11,006 nucleotides of DNA from JBFWQM01 sp050249455 (GCA_050249455.1 JBFWQM010000191.1:1-11006); one strand, 5' to 3'; shown: positions 1 through 8,331, counted from the stretch's first letter. The notes: generated from the letters alone by a model not told the origin. Translations and numbers: made by a program.

Positions 1-483
1 CGTGCTGGCGCTTGGCGCGACCCTGGTGGTGCAGAGCGTGCGGGGCCGGCGCGAGATCGCCGCCGCCGACTACTTCAAGGGCCTTTACGAGACGGCGCGC
101 GCCGACGACGAGCTCCTGGTCGAGGCGCTGGTCCCGGCGGAGAAGCCGGGCGGCGTGTCGGTGTTCCTGGAGCTCGCCCGCCGCCACGGCGACTTCGCGA
201 TGGCCGGCGTGTGCTGCCGCGCGACGATCAAGGGCGGCATGATCGACGATGCGCGGCTGGTCTATTTCGGCAGCGAGGTGAAGCCGACCCTGGGCGCCGG
301 TGCGATGGCGGCGCTGAAGGGCAAGGCGTGGTCGGATGCGACGCGCGACGCCGCGCTGGCCGCGCTGGGCAACGACCTGAAGCCGATGAGCAACCTGCAG
401 GGCAGCGCGGCGATGAAGCTGCATCTCCAGCGCGTCCTGACCAAGCGGGCGCTGGACGCGGCCGTAGAGCGCGCGAGGGCGGC

Positions 484-487
<4 letters not shown>
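1..487 (+). CDS. Molybdenum hydroxylase FAD-binding (medium) subunit, CoxM-like, 3' part
   Basis: This is the C-terminal part of the flavin subunit of a xanthine dehydrogenase / CO dehydrogenase-type enzyme. In this family the subunit carries FAD and passes electrons from the iron-sulfur clusters to an acceptor in the cytoplasm. The gene is cut by the left edge; the first whole codon is at base 2 and about 161 residues are visible, against roughly 270-290 for the family. The visible part starts at the end of the FAD domain (ALGATLVVQS, then a YFKGLYET segment), followed by the C-terminal domain. The latter holds the family signature RRHGDFAMAG at residues 60-69 of the fragment and a DARLVYFGS strand. 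The stop codon overlaps the start of the next gene as ATGA, which indicates translational coupling. The family is secure from these motifs and from the two following subunits. The substrate is not evident. Confidence 0.9.
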
Positions 488-969
<482 letters not shown>

Positions 970-982
970 GCGAGAGGGAACG

Positions 983-3370
983 ATGAACGACAAGGCCATC
1001 CTGACCCCGTTCGACCGGCCCAACAGCTATGTCGGGCGCACGCTGTCGCGCCCGGGCGCCAAGCGCGCCGTTGCCGGCCGCGGCAACTATGTCGACGACA
1101 TCGTGCTGCCGCGCATGCTGCACGCCGCCTGCGTGCGCAGCCCCTACGCCCACGCGAAGATCCTGAACATCGACACGGCGGCCGCGCTGAAGGCGCCCGG
1201 CGTCATGCTGGCGCTGAGCGGGCCGGAACTCGCCAAGCGCTGCACCGCGCCATGGGTCGGCACCCTCAAGGTGTTCGACGGCATGAAGTCGGCGCCGCAG
1301 TACCCGATGGCGGTCGACCGCGCGGTGTGGCAGGGCGAGCCGGTGGTCCTGGTCGTCGCGCGCACCCGCGCGCAGGCCGAGGACGCGGCCGAGCTGGTCG
1401 AGATCGAGTGGCAGGAGCTTCCGGTCGTCGCGGAGAAGAAGACGGCGCTCGATCCTTCGACGCCGGTGATCCACCCGGAGCTCGGCGACAACCTCGCCTT
1501 CCGCCGCACCATCGGCACGGGCGACGTCGACAAGGCGTTCAAGGAAGCCGACATCGTCATCGAGGAGACCTACGAGTTCGGCCGCCACACCGCGGTCAGC
1601 CTGGAGCCGCGGTCGATGATCGCGGACTGGAACCCCGGTTCGGAGCGGCTGACGGTCTACATCTCGAACCAGGTGCCGCACATGATGCAGTACCTGTTCT
1701 CGCGCACCCTCGGTGTGCCGGAGCACATGGTGCGCGTCGTGTCGCCCGACGTCGGCGGCTCGTTCGGCATGAAGATCCATTCCTACGGCGACGAGGTCGC
1801 GGCGGTCGCCGCCTCGATGATCCTCGGCCGGCCGGTGAAGTTCGTCGCCGACCGGCTGGAATCATTCCTGACCGACATCCACGCGCGCGAGAACACCGTC
1901 CACGGCAAGATCGGCCTCAAGAAGGACGGCACCATCACGGCGGTGGAGATCGACGACATCTCCGGCGTCGGCGCCTATTCGCAGTACCCTCGCACCAGCG
2001 TGTTCGAGGCCAACCAGATCCTCAACATCACCGCCGGCCCGTACAAGCACCCGAACTACCGGGCGCGCGCGACGGTGGTCTACATGAACAAGGTGCCGAC
2101 CTCGCAGTACCGCGCGGTCGGCCACCCGATCGGCATCACGGTCGCCGAGATGCTGGTCGACCGCGCCGCCGACGCCTGCGGGCTCGACCCGCTGGAGATC
2201 CGCCGCCGCAACGTGATGGAGGACAACTCCTACCCGCAGATGACCGGCTCCGGGATCAAGGTGATGGACCTGTCGCATCAGGCCTGCATCGAGAAGCTGG
2301 TCAAGCTGATGGACTACGACCGGATGCGCGCCGAGCAGGCCAGCTTGCGCAAGCAGGGCATCTACCGCGGCATCGGGCTCGCCACCTTCATCAAGGGCAC
2401 CGCGCCCGGTCCGCAGGGCCTCTACGGCGCCGGCGGCGCGCCGATCGCCGCCCAGGATGCCTGCACCATCAAGCTGGAGCCGGCCGGCACGGTGATCTGC
2501 GCCGTCGGCGTCAGCGAGCAGGGCCAGGGCGTCGATACGGTGATGCAGCAGATCGCGGCCACCGCGCTCGGCGTGCCATTCGACAGCGTGCGGGTGATCT
2601 CGGGCGACACCGAGGCGACGCCCTATGGCGGCGGCACCTATGCCTCGCGCGCCACCGCGATCGGCGGCGAGGCGACCTACCAGGCCGCGCGCAAGCTGCG
2701 GGCCGAGATCCTCACCATCGCCGGCGCGCTGCTCCAGTCCGACCCGTCGGTGCTCGACATCCGCGACGGCAATGTGGTCGACGCGGCGAACGGCACGATG
2801 CGCATCCCGCTGTCTGAGATCGGGCGCATCGGCCATTTCCAGCTCGGCGAGCTGCCCAACGACATCCAGCCGACCCTGTCGGTGACGCACCGCTTCCGGC
2901 TCCTGGACCTGCCCTACATCTTCACCAACGGCATCCACGGCGCGCATGTGGAGGTCGACATCGAGACCGGCTTCATCCGCCACCTCAAGCACTGGGTGGT
3001 GGAGGACTGCGGCCGCATCGTGAATCCGCAGCTCGCCGACGAGCAGATCCGCGGCGGCGCGGTGCAGGGCCTCGGCGGCGCGCTGTACGAGCACTGCATC
3101 TACGACGAGAACGCGCAGCTGCAGAACGGCACCCTGGCCGACTACCTGACCCCGATGGCCGGCGAGATGCCCGACATCGTGGTCGACCACGTCCAGACCC
3201 CCACTGGCCAGTCCGAGCTCGGCGCCAAGGGCGCCGGCGAATCCGGCACCGGCGCGGCGCCCGGCGTGGTGATGTGCGCGGTCAACGACGCCCTCAAGCC
3301 GTTCGGCGCCCGCGTCACCGAGCAGCCGATGACCCCGGAGATCATCCTCAAGGCGCTGGGGAAGGTCTGA
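983..3370 (+). CDS. Molybdenum hydroxylase molybdopterin-binding (large) subunit, CoxL/XDH-like
   Basis: This is the catalytic subunit, which binds the molybdenum-pterin cytosine dinucleotide cofactor and hydroxylates the substrate with oxygen from water. It has 795 residues, full length for the family. The N-terminal aldehyde oxidase/xanthine dehydrogenase a/b hammerhead domain covers roughly residues 15-135 (start YVGRTLSRPGA, GRGNYVDDI, CVRSPYAHA). The cofactor-binding domains follow, with PDVGGSFG (GGSFG at 258-262), YRAVGHP (376-382) and the C-terminal GAKGAGESG, where E753 matches the catalytic glutamate of the family. The loop that is AYRCSFR in form I CO dehydrogenase reads YRAVGHP here, so a true CO dehydrogenase is unlikely; an aldehyde, aromatic or N-heterocycle hydroxylase is more likely. 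The ATG at 983 has a GAGAGGGA ribosome site at 972-979 and lies 13 bases after the small-subunit gene. No maturation genes (XdhC- or CoxD-like) are in view. Confidence 0.95.
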   Translation: MNDKAILTPFDRPNSYVGRTLSRPGAKRAVAGRGNYVDDIVLPRMLHAACVRSPYAHAKILNIDTAAALKAPGVMLALSGPELAKRCTAPWVGTLKVFDGMKSAPQYPMAVDRAVWQGEPVVLVVARTRAQAEDAAELVEIEWQELPVVAEKKTALDPSTPVIHPELGDNLAFRRTIGTGDVDKAFKEADIVIEETYEFGRHTAVSLEPRSMIADWNPGSERLTVYISNQVPHMMQYLFSRTLGVPEHMVRVVSPDVGGSFGMKIHSYGDEVAAVAASMILGRPVKFVADRLESFLTDIHARENTVHGKIGLKKDGTITAVEIDDISGVGAYSQYPRTSVFEANQILNITAGPYKHPNYRARATVVYMNKVPTSQYRAVGHPIGITVAEMLVDRAADACGLDPLEIRRRNVMEDNSYPQMTGSGIKVMDLSHQACIEKLVKLMDYDRMRAEQASLRKQGIYRGIGLATFIKGTAPGPQGLYGAGGAPIAAQDACTIKLEPAGTVICAVGVSEQGQGVDTVMQQIAATALGVPFDSVRVISGDTEATPYGGGTYASRATAIGGEATYQAARKLRAEILTIAGALLQSDPSVLDIRDGNVVDAANGTMRIPLSEIGRIGHFQLGELPNDIQPTLSVTHRFRLLDLPYIFTNGIHGAHVEVDIETGFIRHLKHWVVEDCGRIVNPQLADEQIRGGAVQGLGGALYEHCIYDENAQLQNGTLADYLTPMAGEMPDIVVDHVQTPTGQSELGAKGAGESGTGAAPGVVMCAVNDALKPFGARVTEQPMTPEIILKALGKV

Positions 3371-3375
3371 TCGAT

Positions 3376-3400
3376 CCGCCGGCTGAGAGGCCGGCGGCTT
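3376..3400 (+). terminator. Hairpin after the hydroxylase operon, probable terminator
   Basis: An eight-base perfect stem (CCGCCGGC at 3376-3383 pairing with GCCGGCGG at 3390-3397) closes a six-base loop, five bases after the stop codon of the large-subunit gene. It is followed only by CTT, so the uridine tract of a classical intrinsic terminator is nearly absent. Position and stem strength suggest a terminator or an mRNA 3'-end stabiliser. In a G+C-rich genome, termination here could also depend on Rho. Confidence 0.5.
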
Positions 3401-3494
3401 CCCACCTCACCCGCTCGCTGCGCTCGCACCCTCTCCGCCCATCGGGGGGAGAGGGAGGGGACCCGTCGCGCAGCGACGGGGAGGGTGAGGTGGC
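3401..3494. repeat. Three-armed palindromic intergenic repeat element
   Basis: An outer 11-base perfect inverted repeat (CCACCTCACCC at 3402-3412, GGGTGAGGTGG at 3483-3493) encloses two further hairpins. The first pairs CCCTCTCC (3429-3436) with GGAGAGGG (3448-3455), continued by CCC/GGG around a short loop. The second pairs CCCGTCGC (3462-3469) with GCGACGGG (3473-3480) around a three-base loop. A short direct repeat GCTCGC (3413-3418 and 3422-3427) lies in the left arm. Single-stranded, the element would fold as a three-way junction. It sits between two convergent genes. The motif resembles short palindromic repeats that I recall as widespread between genes of alphaproteobacteria; copy number in this genome cannot be seen from one window. 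No coding capacity is apparent. Confidence 0.75.
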
Positions 3495-3511
3495 GGCCTC
3501 GCCGCCAGCCG

Positions 3512-4747
3512 CTACCCCAGCGGCCCCAGGAACGCCTCGCCGGCGTAGTCGTCCGGCATGCCCTCGATGGCGTCAGGCCAGGCGCCTTCCTTGACCTTGC
3601 GGCGCAGCTGCGGCGGGCGCGGGCGGCCGTCCCAGCCGACCTGCTCCATGTAGCTGTAGAGCTGGATGGCGTGGCCGTCCGGGTCCATCACAAAGGCGGT
3701 GTAGTCCATACCAGGGAACAGCTCCGGCGGCAGAGTGCGGATCTCCGCGCCTTCCGCCTTGAGGAAGCCGACGGCGTCCTTGAGCTGGCGGTAGCTCGCG
3801 ATGCGGAAGCCGAACGAGAAGCACGACGTCTTCTCCGACAGCCCGAGCGCCGGGCGCAGCTTCTCCGGGTAGAGGGCCAGCGAATGGTGCTCGGTGTTGG
3901 CGCGCAGGAAGACGCAGCGCTCGCCTTGCCACGCCACCTCCTCGGTGATCTGCAGCCCGAACAGCCGGGTGTAGAAGTCGAGCACCTTGTCCATGTCCTT
4001 CACCCACAGGCGGACCGGGCCGATCTTGTTGATCTTGAACGGCCGCGCCAGCAGCACGCCGCCGGTGTCGTATTTCAGCGGCCGCTTCTCCGCAAAGCGG
4101 TAGCCGGTGGCGAGGTCGACGCCGGCCGCCTCGCTGTCCAGCAGCTCCTGGTACTCGGATATCTGCGGCAGTTCCGGCCGGGTGCGGAAGCCGCGGGCAT
4201 ACATGGCGCGCGGCTTGGCGCGCAGGCTCCAGCCGATCTGCTCCATACCGTAATAGGTCTCGTTGATGTGGCCCTCGGCATCGATCGGGTAGCTGTGCCA
4301 GTTCGATCCCGGCATGTCGCGGCCGATGCGCGAGATCGGGTTGCCGATCGACTTGTACCAGTCGAGCGCGTTGCGCACTTCCTGCAGGCTGCCGACCTGC
4401 CAGCTCATCTGGTTGACGAACATGTCGTCGCGCGCCGGCTTGCGGCCGACCGCGTCGATCGCCCGCTTGGGGAACACCACGAAGGAGTGGTGGTCGGTGC
4501 CGTGGTTCATGAAGAAGGCGGTGGTCTGCGCGATGCCATCCAGCACCGACTTGTCGGGCACGATGTCGGCGAAGTTGAGCGTGTCGGTGATGCGCAGGCC
4601 AAGGAGGTCGGAATAGAACGCGCAGCCGGCGGCGGTATCGTGCATGTCGAAGCCGAAATGGCCCAGCCGCATGATCTTGAACGGCCGGTCCAGCAGGACC
4701 CCGCCGACGTCGAACTTGCCCTGCGTCTGGATCGATCCGCTGTCCAT
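3512..4747 (-). CDS. Two-domain VOC family protein, extradiol dioxygenase-like
   Basis: The 411-residue protein has two vicinal-oxygen-chelate (glyoxalase/extradiol dioxygenase) modules, at roughly residues 22-170 and 236-370. Each begins with a similar RPFKI segment and ends with a YxxMEQxGW motif (YYGMEQIGW and YSYMEQVGW), so the halves look like an internal duplication. In module 1 the expected metal ligands are present: H30 (RLGHFGF), H86/H87 (DHHSFV) and E163 (GHINETYY). In module 2 the matching places are P244 (KIGPVRL), H287/H288 (EHHSLA) and Q362 (GHAIQLY), so two of three ligands are lost. The likely role is Fe(II)- or Mn(II)-dependent ring cleavage of a catechol-like compound; the exact substrate is unknown, and an isomerase or non-catalytic role is possible. 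The ATG at 4747 is fixed by a perfect AAGGAG seven bases upstream. The gene lies 132 bases downstream of kdpE on the same strand and converges with the hydroxylase operon. Confidence 0.85.
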   Translation of the reverse strand: MDSGSIQTQGKFDVGGVLLDRPFKIMRLGHFGFDMHDTAAGCAFYSDLLGLRITDTLNFADIVPDKSVLDGIAQTTAFFMNHGTDHHSFVVFPKRAIDAVGRKPARDDMFVNQMSWQVGSLQEVRNALDWYKSIGNPISRIGRDMPGSNWHSYPIDAEGHINETYYGMEQIGWSLRAKPRAMYARGFRTRPELPQISEYQELLDSEAAGVDLATGYRFAEKRPLKYDTGGVLLARPFKINKIGPVRLWVKDMDKVLDFYTRLFGLQITEEVAWQGERCVFLRANTEHHSLALYPEKLRPALGLSEKTSCFSFGFRIASYRQLKDAVGFLKAEGAEIRTLPPELFPGMDYTAFVMDPDGHAIQLYSYMEQVGWDGRPRPPQLRRKVKEGAWPDAIEGMPDDYAGEAFLGPLG

Positions 4748-4754
4748 GGTCGCG

Positions 4755-4760
4755 CTCCTT
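4755..4760 (-). promoter_or_regulatory. Ribosome binding site of the VOC gene
   Basis: AAGGAG on the minus strand lies seven bases before the ATG at 4747. It is the best Shine-Dalgarno match seen among the gene starts here and decides the start. A second ATG 25 bases further upstream is out of frame. Confidence 0.8.
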
Positions 4761-4782
4761 CGCTGCCGCCATCTGGCTCCGG

Positions 4783-4811
4783 ATTTTAGCCCGCTCCGCG
4801 GGGTCCGGCGA
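4783..4811 (-). promoter_or_regulatory. Weak candidate promoter of the VOC gene
   Basis: On the minus strand, TAAAAT (4788-4783) stands out in a G+C-rich 132-base gap about 35 bases before the VOC start codon. The hexamer 17 bases upstream, TCGCCG (4811-4806), matches a sigma-70 -35 box at only three positions. The rest of the gap between kdpE and this gene (4748-4879) shows no ORF and no convincing terminator, so read-through from kdp is also possible. Confidence 0.2.
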
Positions 4812-4879
4812 GGCCAGCGTGAGCCCGCGCCGTATGCCAGGCAATGCGACCGATTCGACCGGCGCCCCGCTTCGAGGCC

Positions 4880-5575
4880 TCAGTCCGGCGCCAGCAGGCG
4901 GTAGCCGACGCCCTGCTCGGTGCGAATGTGCTGCGGCCGCTCGGGCGTGGCCTCGATCTTCTGGCGCAGCGCGCGGATGTAGATGCGCAGATACTGCACG
5001 TCGGTCTCGGTGCCCCACACCTCGCGCAGGATGAACTTGTGGGTCAGCACCTTGCCGGCGTGCAGGACCAGGAGGCGCAGCAGGTCGTACTCGCGCGGCG
5101 ACAGCTTCACCTCCTCGCCGCGCACGGTGACGATGCGGCGCACCAGGTCGACCGCCAGGTCGCCGGCGCGGAACACCGGCTTCTCGCCCTGCTGCTGCAG
5201 CCGGTGGCGCAGCGCCGCGCGGACGCGGGCGAGCAGCTCGTCGATGCCGAACGGCTTGGTCACGTAGTCGTCGGCGCCGAGGTCGAGCGCGCGCACCTTG
5301 CCGGCCTCGTCGGTGCGGCTCGACAGCACGACGATGGGCAGCGCCGACCCGGCCCCGCGCAGCTGCGCGATGATGTCGGTGCCGTCGACGTCGGGCAGGC
5401 CGAGGTCGAGGATCATGAGGTCGACCGGGTGGCGGCCCACCGCCTCCAGCGCCGCCCGGCCGTCGGCCGCCTCGAAGGTCTGGTAGCCCTGCGCGACCAG
5501 GGTGGTGTGCAGCAGGCGGCGTATTGCCGGCTCGTCGTCCACCACCAGGATCCGCAGCGGCACCGGAACCGTCAT
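4880..5575 (-). CDS. kdpE: KdpE, response regulator of the potassium uptake operon
   Basis: This is an OmpR/PhoB-type response regulator of 231 residues, partner of KdpD and activator of kdp transcription when potassium is limiting. The receiver domain (about 7-122) shows the acidic pair D13-D14, phospho-acceptor D57 (MILDLGLP), S85 in VVLSS and K107 in the DDYVTKPF motif. The C-terminal winged-helix DNA-binding domain (about 134-230) contains the LSPREYDLL segment, GKVLTHKFILREVWG, the recognition-helix region YLRIYIRALRQKIE and the final GVGYRLL hairpin, close to other KdpE proteins. The ATG at 5575 overlaps the kdpD stop codon as ATGA and has AAGAAGG six bases upstream. It is the last gene of the kdp operon. 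The combination with kdpB, kdpC and kdpD makes the identity firm. Confidence 0.96.
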   Translation of the reverse strand: MTVPVPLRILVVDDEPAIRRLLHTTLVAQGYQTFEAADGRAALEAVGRHPVDLMILDLGLPDVDGTDIIAQLRGAGSALPIVVLSSRTDEAGKVRALDLGADDYVTKPFGIDELLARVRAALRHRLQQQGEKPVFRAGDLAVDLVRRIVTVRGEEVKLSPREYDLLRLLVLHAGKVLTHKFILREVWGTETDVQYLRIYIRALRQKIEATPERPQHIRTEQGVGYRLLAPD

Positions 5576-8295
5576 GCCGCGCCTTCTTCCGCCGCCGCGG
5601 CGGCGGCGGTCGGCACCGGCATGACGACGGTGAATTCCGCGCCGCGCCCGGGACGGTTGGCGGCGCCGATGACGCCGCCCATCGCCTCGACGAAGCCGCG
5701 GCAGATCGCGAGCCCCAGGCCGGTGCCGGCGCGCCGGCGGTCGGCGGCCTGGACGCGGTAGAACTTGTCGAAGATGCGCTCCAGGTCGGCCGGCGGGATG
5801 CCGTCGCCCTCGTCGCGCACCCGAACGCGCACCGTGTCGCCGTCCTGCCGGCCGTCGATCGCGATCTCGGTGCCGGCCGGCGCATACTTGGCGGCGTTGT
5901 CGAGGAGGTTGAACAGCACCTGCTCGAACAGCACCGGGTCGAGCCGCAGCATGGGCAGGTCGGCGGCGAGGTCGACCGTCACGCGGTGCTGCGCCAGCAC
6001 CTTGCCGGCGCGCTCCAGCGCGCTGCCGACGATGTCGGCGAGGTCGATCAGCTCCGCCTTCGGCGCAATGGCGCCCGATTCCAGCCGCGTCATGTCGAGC
6101 AGGTTGGCGATGAAGCGGTTGAGCCGCTCGGCCTCGTCCTGGATGGTCGCGATCATGTCGCGCTGGGCCGGCTCGTCCAGCGCCTCGCGATAGGTCCGCA
6201 GGCTGGTCGCCGACCCCAGGATCGAGGCCAGCGGCGTGCGCAGGTCGTGCGAGATCGAGGTCAGCAGCGCCGAGCGAAGCTGCTCGGCCTCGGCGGCCAG
6301 CCGTGCCCGGTCCACGTCGCGCGCCAGGTTGACCCGCTCGATGCCAAGCGCTGCCTGGTCCGCCAGCGCGTCCAGCAGCCGGCGCTGATCGGGTGTCAGC
6401 AGCGGGCCGGGCCGGTCGCGGTCGAGGCCGATCACGCCCACCGGGCCGCGGCCGGTACGCATCGGCAGGAACAGCCATTTGCCGCCGGGCAGCGTGTCGG
6501 CGCCGCGCCCGGCCGGCCGGTCGTTGGACCAGCACCACTTGGCCGCCGCCAGCTCTGCCTCGTCCAGCGTGTCCTCCGGCGGGTAGCCGACCTGCACCGC
6601 GAGCGAACCGTCTCCCGGCTCCGGAAGAAGCAGCACGACGCGCACCTTCAACATCAGCGCGATCTGGTAGGCGGTGGCCCACAGCAGGTCGTCGATCGTC
6701 GCTGTGCCGGCGAGCTTGCGGCTGAACCGGTAGAGCTCGTCCGTCATACGGGCGCGCTGGCGCGCTACCACGGCCTGGTCGCGCACCCGCGCGGTCAGGT
6801 TGCTCGCGATCGCCGCCACCGTCGCGAAGAAGAACAGCGCCACCACGTTCTCCGGGTCGGCGATGGTGAAGGTGTAGAGCGGCGGCAGGAAGAAGAAGTT
6901 GTAGGCCAGCACTGCGGCCAGGCAGGTGAACAGCGACGGCCCCAGGCCATAGCTGATCGCGCTCACCAGCACCGCGGTCAGGAACACAAGCGCGATGTTC
7001 TCGACGTCGAGGGTCTGCTGCAGTCCGAGCGCGATGCCGAGAGCGACGGCCACCATCGCGAGGCTTGCGGCATAGGGGCCGGCGTCGAGGATGCCGCCTT
7101 GCGTCGCCGGCGCCGGCACGATGCCCGGCGGTTCGGCCGCCGCCGCGACGGTCTCCTCGGCGACGATGTGGACGCTGATGTCGCCGGCGCGGCCGATGAT
7201 GCGGTGGGTCGCCGACGGTCGGAACGTCTCGGCCAGCCACGACCGGCGCGACTTCGCGACCACGACGTGGGTGAAGTTGTTTTCCTGCGCATAGCCGATC
7301 ACGCCGTCGGCGACGTCGGCCGCCGGGATTGTGACTGCCTCGCCGCCCAGCGTCTCGGCAAGGCGCAGGCTTCCTGCGATGCGGTCGCGCGCATCCTCGT
7401 CGAGCCGCTGGCTGCGCGAGGTCTCGACGTGGAGCGCCGTCCACGGCGCACGGAACCGATCCGCCAGACGGCGGGCGTAGCGCACCAGCGCGCGACTGCC
7501 AGCGCTTTCGCCGATGCACACCAGCAGCCGCTCGCTTGCCGCCCAGGGACCCTGGATGGCGTGTGCGCGCATGTAGTTGACCATCTGCTCGTCGACGCGT
7601 TGCGCGGTGCGGCGAAGCGCCAGCTCGCGCAGCGCGGTCAGGTTGCCCGGCATGAAGTAGTGCCGGACCGCCCGCTCGGCCTGTTGCGGCACGTAGACCT
7701 TGCCTTCCTTGAGCCGCTGGATCAGGTCCTCCGGCGTCAGGTCGACCAGCTCCACCTCGTCGGCGCGGTCGATCACGGAATCGGGCACCGTCTCGCGCAC
7801 GCGGATGCGTGTGATTTTGGCGACGACGTCGTTCAGGCTCTCGACGTGCTGGATGTTAAGCGTGGTGTAGACGTCGATGCCGGCATCCAGCAGCTCCTCG
7901 ACGTCCATGTGGCGCTTGGGGTGGCGGCTGCCGGGCGCGTTGGTGTGCGCGAGCTCGTCGACCAGCACCAGCCGGGGCTGGCGGCGCAGGATGGCGTCGA
8001 GGTCCATCTCGTCCATCCAGCGCCCGCGATAGGCGATCTGCCGCCGCGGCACGACCTCCAGGCCGGTCAGCTGCGCCTCCGTCTCGTGCCGGTCGTGCGT
8101 CTCGACGACGCCGACCACGACGTCCGTGCCTTCGCGCCGCTTGGCCTGCGCGGCGGCCAGCATTTCGAAGGTCTTGCCGACGCCCGGCGCAGCGCCGAGG
8201 AAGACCTTGAGGCGGCCGCGGCCTTCGTGCGCCGCCTCTTGCAGCAGCGCGTCGGGCGACGGGCGGGCATCGCGGTCGGGTCGGTCGTCCATCAT
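5572..8295 (-). CDS. kdpD: KdpD, osmosensitive potassium sensor histidine kinase
   Basis: This membrane sensor kinase phosphorylates KdpE under potassium limitation. From the ATG at 8295 it has 907 residues (E. coli KdpD has 894). The N-terminal cytoplasmic KdpD domain has Walker A GAAPGVGKT (34-42) and Walker B-like RLVLVDEL (108-115), with the family motif HTNAPGSRHPKR after it. A universal-stress-protein-like domain covers about 255-382. Four membrane segments follow at about 410-425, 432-448, 451-469 and 483-499, then an Arg-rich stretch, a GAF domain (about 530-660), the HisKA domain with phospho-acceptor H683 (SISHDLRTP), and the ATPase domain (N box near N800, DEGDGIP at 828-834, GTGLGLA at 857-863). 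All catalytic motifs are intact. The C-terminus is Ala-rich. The start is uncertain: GTG codons at 8340 and 8328 and a second ATG at 8292 are in frame, and none has a good ribosome site. It lies 54 bases after kdpC. Confidence 0.95.
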   Translation of the reverse strand: MMDDRPDRDARPSPDALLQEAAHEGRGRLKVFLGAAPGVGKTFEMLAAAQAKRREGTDVVVGVVETHDRHETEAQLTGLEVVPRRQIAYRGRWMDEMDLDAILRRQPRLVLVDELAHTNAPGSRHPKRHMDVEELLDAGIDVYTTLNIQHVESLNDVVAKITRIRVRETVPDSVIDRADEVELVDLTPEDLIQRLKEGKVYVPQQAERAVRHYFMPGNLTALRELALRRTAQRVDEQMVNYMRAHAIQGPWAASERLLVCIGESAGSRALVRYARRLADRFRAPWTALHVETSRSQRLDEDARDRIAGSLRLAETLGGEAVTIPAADVADGVIGYAQENNFTHVVVAKSRRSWLAETFRPSATHRIIGRAGDISVHIVAEETVAAAAEPPGIVPAPATQGGILDAGPYAASLAMVAVALGIALGLQQTLDVENIALVFLTAVLVSAISYGLGPSLFTCLAAVLAYNFFFLPPLYTFTIADPENVVALFFFATVAAIASNLTARVRDQAVVARQRARMTDELYRFSRKLAGTATIDDLLWATAYQIALMLKVRVVLLLPEPGDGSLAVQVGYPPEDTLDEAELAAAKWCWSNDRPAGRGADTLPGGKWLFLPMRTGRGPVGVIGLDRDRPGPLLTPDQRRLLDALADQAALGIERVNLARDVDRARLAAEAEQLRSALLTSISHDLRTPLASILGSATSLRTYREALDEPAQRDMIATIQDEAERLNRFIANLLDMTRLESGAIAPKAELIDLADIVGSALERAGKVLAQHRVTVDLAADLPMLRLDPVLFEQVLFNLLDNAAKYAPAGTEIAIDGRQDGDTVRVRVRDEGDGIPPADLERIFDKFYRVQAADRRRAGTGLGLAICRGFVEAMGGVIGAANRPGRGAEFTVVMPVPTAAAAAAEEGAA
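5582..5588 (-). promoter_or_regulatory. kdpE ribosome binding site inside kdpD
   Basis: AAGAAGG on the minus strand ends six bases before the kdpE ATG and is formed by the last Glu-Glu-Gly codons of kdpD. It directly follows an 18-base palindrome (5589-5606), so its accessibility may depend on ribosomes finishing kdpD. Confidence 0.55.
5589..5606. repeat. 18-base perfect palindrome at the kdpD/kdpE junction
   Basis: CCGCCGCCG followed by its exact reverse complement CGGCGGCGG, in the codons for the Ala-rich C-terminus of KdpD. In mRNA it could form a stem of about seven G-C pairs with a four-base loop. On the minus strand it ends immediately before the kdpE Shine-Dalgarno sequence. It may be a by-product of GCC/GCG alanine codons. 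Confidence 0.6.
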
Positions 8296-8331
8296 GGGCG
8301 CGGCGTGGCCGATCTCCGCTTCATGCACCCA

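Noticed and set aside
1862..3190. A 442-codon minus-strand frame within the hydroxylase large subunit
   Set aside because: The plus strand carries conserved molybdopterin-binding motifs; the reverse frame is Val/Asp/His/Leu-rich noise.
983..3370. CO dehydrogenase (coxL) as the identity of the large subunit
   Set aside because: The subunit order fits coxMSL, but the AYRCSFR active-site loop of form I enzymes is replaced by YRAVGHP, so a coxL symbol is not justified.
4861..4892. GGCGCC repeats flanking the kdpE stop codon as a terminator
   Set aside because: The stem is only six bases, overlaps the coding end and has no uridine tract; GGCGCC is common at this base composition.
3573..5885. A 770-codon minus-strand frame spanning the VOC gene, kdpE and the end of kdpD
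   Set aside because: It is out of frame with all three real genes and Arg/Pro/Ala-rich; it only looks like a fusion because stop codons are rare at this base composition.
7180..7450. A possible c-di-AMP binding site in the stress-protein-like domain of KdpD
   Set aside because: There is an S-R-S triplet, but the downstream FTAxY motif described for Gram-positive KdpD is absent, and proteobacteria generally lack c-di-AMP.
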